A stretch of 5,831 nt of DNA from Candidatus Omnitrophota bacterium (GTDB taxonomy: Bacteria > Hinthialibacterota > Hinthialibacteria > JAKQFZ01). Within the stretch, counting starts at the first letter, position 1. Each line of letters opens with the position of its first letter. A model generated the notes under the pieces. The model had not been told where the DNA came from. It did not search any database and saw nothing but the letters and a program-made list of their open reading frames with translations. The DNA lies in contig JAKQFZ010000953.1 of NCBI GenBank assembly GCA_029558215.1, forward strand, positions 1-5,831. Direction: 5' to 3'. Shown piece by piece: positions 1 to 5,643 of this stretch. The position numbers and the translations under genes were made by a program.

Positions 1-59
1 ATGATCGCCGCGACAACGACAAGCCCACCCACACGCAACTCAGTTCTTTTTAACTGCAT
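1..59 (-). CDS. mlaD: MlaD/MCE-family lipid-transport protein, N-terminal fragment (cut by window edge)
   Basis: Only the first 19 codons are present, and the gene runs off the low-coordinate end of the window. The peptide begins MQLKRTELRVGG and continues into a hydrophobic stretch (LVVVAAI). This is the usual start of MCE-domain proteins: a short basic cytoplasmic N-terminus with a T-E-L-(K/R)-V-G motif leading into one membrane anchor. In the family, the MCE domain that follows forms a periplasmic hexameric ring on the MlaFE transporter and handles phospholipid. The gene lies 31 bases after mlaF, exactly where the MCE partner is expected. The start is the ATG at 57-59, with a GGGAG Shine-Dalgarno six bases upstream; a nearer-upstream ATG in another frame meets a stop within about a dozen codons. 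The call rests on 19 residues plus context, so the subfamily is uncertain. Confidence 0.78.
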   Translation of the reverse strand, partial: MQLKRTELRVGGLVVVAAI

Positions 60-65
60 TCCAAA

Positions 66-70
66 CTCCC
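66..70 (-). promoter_or_regulatory. Shine-Dalgarno site of mlaD
   Basis: GGGAG on the minus strand lies six bases before the ATG at 57-59. It settles the mlaD start and supports translation of that fragment rather than of the overlapping ATG at about 79, whose frame closes quickly. Confidence 0.6.
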
Positions 71-90
71 TTTCCCATGGCCACCTGCTC

Positions 91-870
91 TCAGGTCATT
101 GGACCACGGGCCTGCCCGAGAATAAACTGCCGAACCATCGGGTCATCGGTGTTTTGAAACTCTTCCTTGCTACCCACTTTGTGGATTCTTCCCTTGTTAA
201 GAAGCGCCATCCTGTCTGCAACTTTGAACGCGCTTTTCATGTCATGGGTAACGACCACAGAGGTAATCCCGAGGTCACGCTGCATCTGAATGATCAGTTC
301 ATCAATGGCGTCGGCAGTGATTGGGTCAAGACCCGTCGTCGGCTCATCATAGAGCATAATGTTCGGGCGGATGATAATCGCGCGAGCCAAGCCGACACGC
401 TTCTTCATTCCCCCGGACAGTTCCGCCGGCTTCTTGTTCATCACCTGGGACGTCAACTGCACATGCGCCAATTCCTGGATCACTCGCGAACGGATCTCCT
501 GTTTTGAAAGACCAGAATGCTCATAGAGCGCAAATCCAACATTCTCCTCTATCGTCATGGAGTCAAAAAGCGCGGCTCCCTGAAACAGCATTCCCACCTT
601 GACACGCACTGGCACCAGTTCGGAAGGCCGCAGGTGAGTGATCTCTTGCCCTTCAATGAAGACCTGTCCGGAATCCGGTTTCATCAGCCGAACGAAGTGC
701 TTGAGCAAAACACTCTTGCCCTCGCCGCTTCGGCCAAGGATGACCATCGTCTCCCCCTTGTGAATGTCCAAGTTCACACCACGCAGGATATCCTTGTCAC
801 CCAACCTTTTGGCCAGATTTGTCACTCGGATCATCGGTTGTCCATTGGTGTTTGGATCCATATTCCTCAT
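91..870 (-). CDS. mlaF: MlaF-type ABC transporter ATP-binding protein (lipid asymmetry / MCE system)
   Basis: This is the cytoplasmic ATPase that would power phospholipid movement between inner and outer membranes through the MlaE permease. All ABC ATPase motifs are present in order: Walker A GRSGEGKS (residues 46-53), Q-loop glutamine in LFQGAALFDSMT (about 97), signature LSGGM (151-155), Walker B IMLYDEP (171-177), D-loop GLDP (180-183) and switch histidine in VTHD (209). The GRSG..KSVLLKH form of Walker A, the FQGAALFDS run and the LSGGMKKRVGLARA signature are typical of the MlaF/Ttg2A/Mkl group rather than of importers. At 259 residues it is close to the family length. It starts 10 bases after mlaE and precedes mlaD. 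No clear Shine-Dalgarno precedes the ATG at 870; in-frame ATGs at codons 4 and 13 are alternatives, and codon 13 (MIRVTNLAKR) resembles many family starts. Confidence 0.95.
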   Translation of the reverse strand: MRNMDPNTNGQPMIRVTNLAKRLGDKDILRGVNLDIHKGETMVILGRSGEGKSVLLKHFVRLMKPDSGQVFIEGQEITHLRPSELVPVRVKVGMLFQGAALFDSMTIEENVGFALYEHSGLSKQEIRSRVIQELAHVQLTSQVMNKKPAELSGGMKKRVGLARAIIIRPNIMLYDEPTTGLDPITADAIDELIIQMQRDLGITSVVVTHDMKSAFKVADRMALLNKGRIHKVGSKEEFQNTDDPMVRQFILGQARGPMT

Positions 871-880
871 CCCAGGAACG

Positions 881-1669
881 TCACAAGAAGGTCAGAAGCC
901 ACTCGGTCAGAAAGTAGTCCGAGACCAAAATGAGCACGGAACCGGTGACCACAGCTTTGGTTGTTGAGCGACCAACTCCTTCGGCGCCGCCGCTGGTCTT
1001 CATCCCGTGATAGCATCCGACCAAAGAAATGATCATGCCGAAAAAAAGCGTTTTTGCCAGCCCACTGTACAAGTCTTCAAAGGTCAGCCATTCGAGCGCT
1101 GTTCGATACGAAAGTCGGTATGACAGTCCCAGAGAGAGTTTCGCCACCACCATACCGCCCAGTATGCCGACCACATTGGACAGTGTCGCCAGAATCGGCA
1201 GCATGATGCAGGCTGCAACAAATCGCGGAACAACCAGATAGTGAATTGGGTCGGTCGCCAACGTTTCCAGAGCATCAACCTGTTCACTGACTTTCATCGT
1301 GCCCAGTTCTGCGGCAATACCGGCACCCACCCGACCCGCCAGCACAAGGGAAGTCAGAACAGGCCCCAGTTCGCGTGCCAGAGCAACTGTCGCTCCCCCA
1401 ACGGCATAGACCTTGGCTCCAAATCGCTCCAACTGGATGCCAGTCTGCAATACCATGATCATGCCGGTAAATGTCGAGGTCAGCAACACGATTGGAAGGG
1501 AGTTGAAGCCGATGCTCTCCATTTGCTCAAGGAGGAGTGACCATCGCCATGGTCTCGCCGGAGTTTTCCGAAAGGTGTCAAGCACCATCAGCGCAAAGGA
1601 CCCAAGCTCTTGCAGAACGCTGTTTACGACGGAACCGATGAAGATGAGGATGCTTCTGAGTCTTCTCAT
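881..1669 (-). CDS. mlaE: MlaE-type ABC transporter permease (lipid asymmetry / MCE system)
   Basis: This is the inner-membrane permease of an MCE-type lipid transporter. The 262 residues match the usual family length. After an amphipathic N-terminal part (about 1-45) come several hydrophobic membrane segments, roughly 55-78, 87-118, 147-178, 203-221 and 238-258. The most diagnostic stretch is the conserved A-R-E-L-G-P-V-L block at about 98-105, then AGRVGAGIAAELGTMKVSEQ (111-130) leading into DALETL (132-137). This contains the E-L-G-T-M coupling-helix signature of the MlaE/YrbE family (also seen in chloroplast TGD1). A second conserved block, GCYHGMKTSGGAEGVG, lies at 218-233. The ATG start at 1667-1669 is 13 bases after the dnaB stop, with only a weak GAGA-type ribosome site. 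The ATPase gene follows directly, so the two should be co-expressed as the membrane core of the transporter. Confidence 0.96.
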   Translation of the reverse strand: MRRLRSILIFIGSVVNSVLQELGSFALMVLDTFRKTPARPWRWSLLLEQMESIGFNSLPIVLLTSTFTGMIMVLQTGIQLERFGAKVYAVGGATVALARELGPVLTSLVLAGRVGAGIAAELGTMKVSEQVDALETLATDPIHYLVVPRFVAACIMLPILATLSNVVGILGGMVVAKLSLGLSYRLSYRTALEWLTFEDLYSGLAKTLFFGMIISLVGCYHGMKTSGGAEGVGRSTTKAVVTGSVLILVSDYFLTEWLLTFL

Positions 1670-1682
1670 GGTCTGCGAAATC

Positions 1683-3074
1683 TCAATAAGGTGGTGCTTC
1701 CTCCATGGCCAGGTTTTCGAAACGTGTATATTGCTTGCAGAAGTAGAGGCTCACACTGCCTCGGGGACCGTTGCGCTGCTTGGCAATGGTGAGTGTGACC
1801 ATACTATTCTCTTCGGGAGTCTCTTCCTCGCCGGAACCCGCAGAATAATGAGAGGTCTGCTGGCCAGGTTCCTGGGCTTGATAGAGAAACATCACCACGT
1901 CGGCATCCTGTTCGATGGCTCCCGAGTCTCTGAGATCCGAGAGACGGGGAGTGGGATCGTCGTGCCTCTTCTCACTCGCTCGAGACAGCTGAGACAAGAC
2001 CAGCAGAGGCACATCCAACTCCCTGGCGAGTGACTTCAGAGATCGGCAGATGCCAGCCACTTCCTGCTGTCTGTTTTCATTTCGATATCCGGAGGTGGGC
2101 GGAGCCGTAATCAACTGAAGATAGTCCAGGACGATGAGTCCAAGTTTGGGTTCCTTGGCCTTCAGGCGAATGGCTCGCGTGAATATGTCAGTAATGGGAA
2201 GGTTGGCGGAGTCGTCAATGTGGATCGGACTGGTGGAGAGAACGCCACCACAGGAAACCAGTCGGTCAAATTCCTCATCATCTATCCAACCATCCTTGAC
2301 GCTCTTGAGGTTCACCCTCGCGGCACTGCACAGAAGGCGTTCAATAATCTCCTCAGCATTCATCTCAAGGCTGAAAACTCCGACTGGAATTCCATTCTCA
2401 ACCGCTGCATGGGATGCCACATTCAGTGCAAGTGAGGTCTTGCCGACACTCGGACGAGCAGCCAGAACCACAAGGTCTGACTTCTGAAAACCCGCCGTCA
2501 GATCGTCCAGACCGTCAAACCCGCTGGGAACACCGGTAACTCTGGAGTGATCGTCACGAGCAACGCGAATACGCTGCATGACGGTGTCCAGCATCTCCGA
2601 CACATGGCGGAATCCACTTGTCCTCGTGTTCTGAGACAGGACAAGTAACTGCTGTTGCATCTGCTCCAGGAGATCTGAGGAACTTCCGTGTTCTTGGAAA
2701 CCCTCTTCAGCGGTGTTGATGCAACTCTGGATGAGATCGCGCAGAACAGATTTGTCCCGAACGATTTCCGCGTGATATTCCAGATTCGCTGAAGTAGCCA
2801 CACTGTTGAGAAGCGAGGCGATGTAGGCGGTTCCTCCTGCCTTATCCAGATCCCCGAGCTGGCGAAGTTCCTCGGCCACCGAGTACAAGTCAGTGGGTTG
2901 ACCTCGCATGTACAACGCCTGCAGGGCAAGATAGATCTTGAGATGACCTTCGTGATAGAAACTGTTCTGTCCCAGAATCTCAAATGCGGTGCCCAGCGCT
3001 GTGGTATCCCTGAGCATGGCGCCAAGCACAGCACGTTCCGCATCGAGATTGTGTGGGAGTGTCTTCTCTGCCAT
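1683..3074 (-). CDS. dnaB: Replicative DNA helicase DnaB
   Basis: This is the hexameric 5'-3' helicase of the replication fork, which also binds primase and the clamp loader. The 463 residues show the full two-domain layout. The N-terminal helical domain opens with PHNLDAERAVLGAML (7-21) and carries the EIVRDKSVLRDLI region (103-115). After a linker, the RecA-like domain starts near GVPSGFDGLDDLTAG (181-195). Walker A is ARPSVGKTS (206-214), SLEMNAEE follows at 235-242, Walker B is LIVLDYLQLI (313-322), LVLSQLSR is at 358-365, the LSDLRDSGAIEQDAD block at 378-392, and the K-Q-R-N-G-P-x-G arginine-finger motif at 432-439. All expected catalytic residues are visible, and no intein or frameshift is seen. 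A short acidic insertion (about 402-423) separates the last two motifs. The ATG start has an AGGA ribosome site about 10 bases upstream. Position after rplI is conserved across bacteria. Confidence 0.98.
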   Translation of the reverse strand: MAEKTLPHNLDAERAVLGAMLRDTTALGTAFEILGQNSFYHEGHLKIYLALQALYMRGQPTDLYSVAEELRQLGDLDKAGGTAYIASLLNSVATSANLEYHAEIVRDKSVLRDLIQSCINTAEEGFQEHGSSSDLLEQMQQQLLVLSQNTRTSGFRHVSEMLDTVMQRIRVARDDHSRVTGVPSGFDGLDDLTAGFQKSDLVVLAARPSVGKTSLALNVASHAAVENGIPVGVFSLEMNAEEIIERLLCSAARVNLKSVKDGWIDDEEFDRLVSCGGVLSTSPIHIDDSANLPITDIFTRAIRLKAKEPKLGLIVLDYLQLITAPPTSGYRNENRQQEVAGICRSLKSLARELDVPLLVLSQLSRASEKRHDDPTPRLSDLRDSGAIEQDADVVMFLYQAQEPGQQTSHYSAGSGEEETPEENSMVTLTIAKQRNGPRGSVSLYFCKQYTRFENLAMEEAPPY

Positions 3075-3089
3075 CCCTAGTCCATCCTA

Positions 3090-3491
3090 TCAAACAAATA
3101 TGCCCGAGATCTCTAGCACCGAGCTGAATCCATTCGAAGCGCGTACGCAAGACCTATCACAGAGACAATGCTCACTTGAACCAAACCCGTCTCGTTGCGA
3201 GCCGTGTCTCTGAGTATGAATCAGCCAAGACGATGGAGAAAACCATGAGCAAACCTCGGATAACTCTCTCGCCGTTACCTTCGCAAATCCGGACTCCAAG
3301 AAAGTCCGGCTTCTGGTTCGAGAAGGCTTATGGGGATGTGGGCATAGCCCTCGATACTGCCCGATCCTCAAAGAGAAAGCATCGGCACAATCATGCCCTT
3401 GGTTTGTCTGAACAATGACGCTTGGATTTCCAGAATCCCCTTCCGTCCACAAGACCTTCGAGCCTCCGGATCCGCACTCCAAAACCAACAT
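3090..3491 (-). CDS. Doubtful hypothetical ORF between rplI and dnaB
   Basis: An open frame of 133 codons fills the rplI-dnaB gap almost exactly, starting 18 bases after the rplI stop and ending 15 bases before the dnaB start. That fit is the main argument for it. Against it, the peptide has no recognisable motif, no signal peptide and no membrane segment. It is rich in Ser, Arg, His and Cys (seven cysteines), as is common in chance frames. The ATG at 3489-3491 has no Shine-Dalgarno. A better-supported start would be the TTG at 3450-3452, which has GGAGG at 3463-3467 ten bases upstream and would give about 120 residues. Third-position base use is not clearly different from random. I do not recognise a function and consider a non-coding interval more likely. 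Confidence 0.2.
   Translation of the reverse strand: MLVLECGSGGSKVLWTEGDSGNPSVIVQTNQGHDCADAFSLRIGQYRGLCPHPHKPSRTRSRTFLESGFAKVTARELSEVCSWFSPSSWLIHTQRHGSQRDGFGSSEHCLCDRSCVRASNGFSSVLEISGIFV
3278..3326. other. Hairpin cluster in the rplI-dnaB gap
   Basis: A perfect 7-base inverted repeat, CCGGACT at 3289-3295 and AGTCCGG at 3303-3309, encloses a 7-base loop. Directly beside it CTTCT (3310-3314) and AGAAG (3321-3325) can form a second small stem. CCTTC (3278-3282) can also pair with GAAGG (3322-3326), enclosing the first hairpin and excluding the second. No T-run follows on either strand, so this is not a standard intrinsic terminator. It could be a weak attenuator or RNA processing site, or chance. 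Confidence 0.3.
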
Positions 3492-3509
3492 CTGCCAAGA
3501 GGCGTCAGT

Positions 3510-3962
3510 TCAGTCGTCGCGTCTCTTTTCAACCCAGACTCTGAGATTTGCAGTCACTTCGTGGGCAATCTTGATCTTGGCATTGTAGACACCCAGGGCT
3601 CTTATGGGTTCATCCAGTGTGATCTTCTTGCGATCCACGGTGATCCCCTTCTCTGCAAGGGAAGCCGCGATGTCCGCAGTGGTGACCGTGCCAAAAATCT
3701 TGTCCTCTTCACCGACCTGCACCGGTATGTTGCAGGACACCTGCTCAATCTTCTTTGCAAGAGTTGTCGCTTCCTTGGTCTCGCGCCGCTTACGGTCTTC
3801 AATGAGTTTGCGCTCGTGGTTGATGTTCTTGACCCGCTGAGTGGTGGCTTCAACCGCCATACCTCTCGGAATCAGGAAATTACACGCATAACCGTCCTTG
3901 ACATCAACAACTTTGCCCTCAGCCCCAAGCTTGTCCACATCCTGTCTGAGAATGACCTTCAC
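3510..3962 (-). CDS. rplI: Large ribosomal subunit protein bL9
   Basis: This encodes the 50S protein L9, which binds 23S rRNA and helps maintain reading-frame fidelity. The 150 residues equal the usual length. The N-terminal rRNA-binding domain (1 to about 45) carries the family signature with every key residue in place: G13, G16, V21, G24-Y25, N28-F29-L30, G34, A36 and T40. A long charged connecting helix follows (about 41-75, rich in K, R and E). The C-terminal domain (about 76-146) includes KIFGTVTTADIAASL (88-102) and the ALGVY...AHEV...LRVWV strands (122-144). The start is GTG at 3960-3962, with AAGGAG at 3972-3977 nine bases upstream. The gene begins 31 bases after nadB, so they are probably co-transcribed. 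The usual neighbours rpsF and rpsR are not upstream here. Confidence 0.98.
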   Translation of the reverse strand: MKVILRQDVDKLGAEGKVVDVKDGYACNFLIPRGMAVEATTQRVKNINHERKLIEDRKRRETKEATTLAKKIEQVSCNIPVQVGEEDKIFGTVTTADIAASLAEKGITVDRKKITLDEPIRALGVYNAKIKIAHEVTANLRVWVEKRRDD

Positions 3963-3971
3963 CCGTCTGCT

Positions 3972-3977
3972 CTCCTT
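3972..3977 (-). promoter_or_regulatory. Shine-Dalgarno site of rplI
   Basis: AAGGAG on the minus strand lies nine bases before the GTG start at 3960-3962, within the 31-base nadB-rplI gap. It supports the GTG codon as the true start, which also gives the standard L9 N-terminus (MKVILRQDV). Confidence 0.65.
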
Positions 3978-3993
3978 ACTCCACTAATTCTGA

Positions 3994-5631
3994 TTACGAA
4001 AGACCTCGACCAGAGTTTCTCGAACTGCTCTGCTTCAAAGTCAATATCGTGTCTTTTTTCCAGTGTTTGTCATCTGCAGCAGGATAGTCAAGATTAAAGT
4101 GCAACCCTCGACTCTCCTTGCGCCTGAGTGCGCTTCGGACAATCAAATCGGCACACTGAACCATGTTCCGCAACTCGACCAGAGACCCGCTGCACAGACC
4201 TCTTCGGAAATAACCGTCTATTTCACTCTGGAGCATCTTAGTCCTCTGACGCGCCAGGTGCAAGCGTTCATTCGAACGAACGATTCCAACATAGTCCCAC
4301 ATCGTTCGAACCAGTTCCTCGGCGCAGTGCCTAAGTCTCACTGCCTCAAAAGACTCATCTATCACCAGAGCGGGAAAATCGAGTTGAATCTCGCTGGCAG
4401 CAACACGTTGAAATCTCTCCTGTTGCGACGCAATCTTCAAAAAAGCCCTGTTACTGAATACGAGCGCTTCCAGAAGGGAGTTGCTAGCAAGTCGATTGGC
4501 GCCGTGCAAGCCCGTACAGGAAGCCTCCCCTGTCGCGAACAGACCCGAAATTGAACTCTGACCGTCCAAGTCGGTCAAGACACCCCCACACGAGTAATGC
4601 GCCGCAGGAACAACTGGAATTGGCTCCTTCGTGATATCCAACCCTAAACCAAGACAATGCTTATGGATGTTCGGAAAATGATCCTTGATGAAGTCAGCCT
4701 GAAGGTGTGTCAAATCCAGGAGGACGCACGGGTCACCCCGATGCTTCATCTCATTGTCAATGGAACGGGCAACAACGTCCCGCGGTGCCAGACAGGCAAG
4801 CGGGTGATAGCGCTGCATGAAACTCTCACCGTCCAGAGTCCTCAGAACTCCACCCTCGCCGCGAACCGCTTCAGAGATGAGAAAAGCTCGAGAGACCTCA
4901 TCCTTCTGGTAGAGAGAAGTCGGATGGAATTGGATGAACTCCATGTTGGCAATGACTGCTCCAGCTCGGTAAGCCATGACAACCCCGTCCCCTGTCGCAA
5001 TGGGAGGATTGGTTGTATGAAGGTAGACTCTGCCGACACCACCTGTGGCAAGCAGTACCATTCCCGCCACATAGAGCCGAAAATCACCGGAGAGGGAATC
5101 TATGGCTCGCACTCCCACACAACGCCTGCCTTGGGATTGTTCGGCAAAGAGGAGATCGATTGCCACCTGATGCTCGTATATCTGGATTCGGTCATTCAGC
5201 CGTACTCTTTCGAGAAGTGCTCTTTCGACTTCCTGACCCGTCAAGTCCTTGGCATGGACGATTCGGCGACGACTATGTCCCCCTTCCCGCCCCAAATCCA
5301 GGTCGTCTCCACCGGACTTCCGCGTAAACTCAACACCCCAGTCTATCAGTGCCTGGATCAGCGCCGGCCCCTCGCGAACCACAGTCTCCACGACATCCTT
5401 CTTGCACAGTCCAGCGCCACAGGTGAGCGTATCCTCGATGTGGAGGGAGAATTCATCATTCCCACCCATCACACAGGCAATCCCGCCCTGGGCATAGTTG
5501 GTGCTCGAATCGCATTGTTCCTTCTTGGTGATGACCGTCACTTCGCCCAGCTCGGCCGCCCGCAACGCGAAAGACAGACCGGCAATTCCACTGCCGATGA
5601 CCAGAAAATCACTCTCAAAAAGATTCTTCAA
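3994..5631 (-). CDS. nadB: L-aspartate oxidase NadB
   Basis: This FAD enzyme oxidises L-aspartate to iminoaspartate, the first step of de novo NAD synthesis; quinolinate synthase NadA uses the product. I start at the TTG at 5629-5631 (545 residues, near the usual 530-540). GAGGAG lies six bases upstream, and a longer open frame back to 5775 would overlap the helicase gene. Residues by this numbering: FAD-binding GSGIAG 13-18; SSTNYAQGGIACVMG 42-56; EGGHSRRR 116-123; ATGGVGRVY 195-203; FHPTSLY 235-241; SEAVRGEGG 253-261; LAPRDVVAR 281-289; PAAHYSCGG 342-350; ATGEASCTGLHGANRLAS 366-383; and the closing SRGLHFNLDYP 507-517. The arginines and histidines matching catalytic E. coli residues (His244, Arg290, His351, Arg386) are present at 236, 289, 345 and 380. 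The EGGH and HPTSLY blocks favour NadB over fumarate reductase or succinate dehydrogenase flavoproteins. nadA and nadC are not in the window. Confidence 0.97.
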   Translation of the reverse strand: MKNLFESDFLVIGSGIAGLSFALRAAELGEVTVITKKEQCDSSTNYAQGGIACVMGGNDEFSLHIEDTLTCGAGLCKKDVVETVVREGPALIQALIDWGVEFTRKSGGDDLDLGREGGHSRRRIVHAKDLTGQEVERALLERVRLNDRIQIYEHQVAIDLLFAEQSQGRRCVGVRAIDSLSGDFRLYVAGMVLLATGGVGRVYLHTTNPPIATGDGVVMAYRAGAVIANMEFIQFHPTSLYQKDEVSRAFLISEAVRGEGGVLRTLDGESFMQRYHPLACLAPRDVVARSIDNEMKHRGDPCVLLDLTHLQADFIKDHFPNIHKHCLGLGLDITKEPIPVVPAAHYSCGGVLTDLDGQSSISGLFATGEASCTGLHGANRLASNSLLEALVFSNRAFLKIASQQERFQRVAASEIQLDFPALVIDESFEAVRLRHCAEELVRTMWDYVGIVRSNERLHLARQRTKMLQSEIDGYFRRGLCSGSLVELRNMVQCADLIVRSALRRKESRGLHFNLDYPAADDKHWKKDTILTLKQSSSRNSGRGLS

Positions 5632-5637
5632 ACGATA

Positions 5638-5643
5638 CTCCTC
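5638..5643 (-). promoter_or_regulatory. Shine-Dalgarno site of nadB, overlapping the upstream stop codon
   Basis: GAGGAG on the minus strand lies six bases before the TTG at 5629-5631 and shares bases with the TGA stop (5642-5644) of the helicase gene. It is the strongest ribosome site in the area and decides the nadB start. It also suggests translation coupling between the two genes. Confidence 0.7.

Larger units (their letters stand above)
3075..3509. other. 435-base interval between rplI and dnaB with no confident gene
   Basis: I see no recognisable protein domain, tRNA or repeat array here on either strand. The longest minus-strand frame (3090-3491) is listed separately as doubtful. The other minus-strand frames are broken by stops, and the plus-strand frames (for example 3176-3418) give no recognisable protein. 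A small hairpin cluster lies at 3278-3326. Because the genes on either side are packed with gaps of 10 to 31 bases, this interval is the natural place for a promoter, attenuator or processing site that would separate dnaB expression from rplI. I found no near-consensus sigma-70 promoter. Confidence 0.6.

Noticed and set aside
1..507. Long plus-strand open frame over mlaF
   Set aside because: It lies antisense to a complete ABC ATPase with all motifs, and its own translation shows no domain. It is a shadow of the minus-strand gene.
1413..2033. 206-codon plus-strand open frame across the mlaE/dnaB junction
   Set aside because: It runs antisense to two well-supported genes and has no domain signature.
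3155..3190. Possible sigma-70 promoter on the minus strand (TTGGTT, 17 bases, TGTGAT) upstream of dnaB
   Set aside because: The spacing is right, but only about three of six -35 bases and four of six -10 bases match. Such matches are expected by chance in a 435-base gap.
3310..3325. GGTTCGAG resembling a tRNA T-loop on the plus strand
   Set aside because: No acceptor stem, D-arm or anticodon arm can be placed around it; it is the loop of a small hairpin.
3393..4097. 234-codon plus-strand open frame over rplI
   Set aside because: It is antisense to a full-length L9 gene and the end of nadB, and the peptide matches nothing recognisable.
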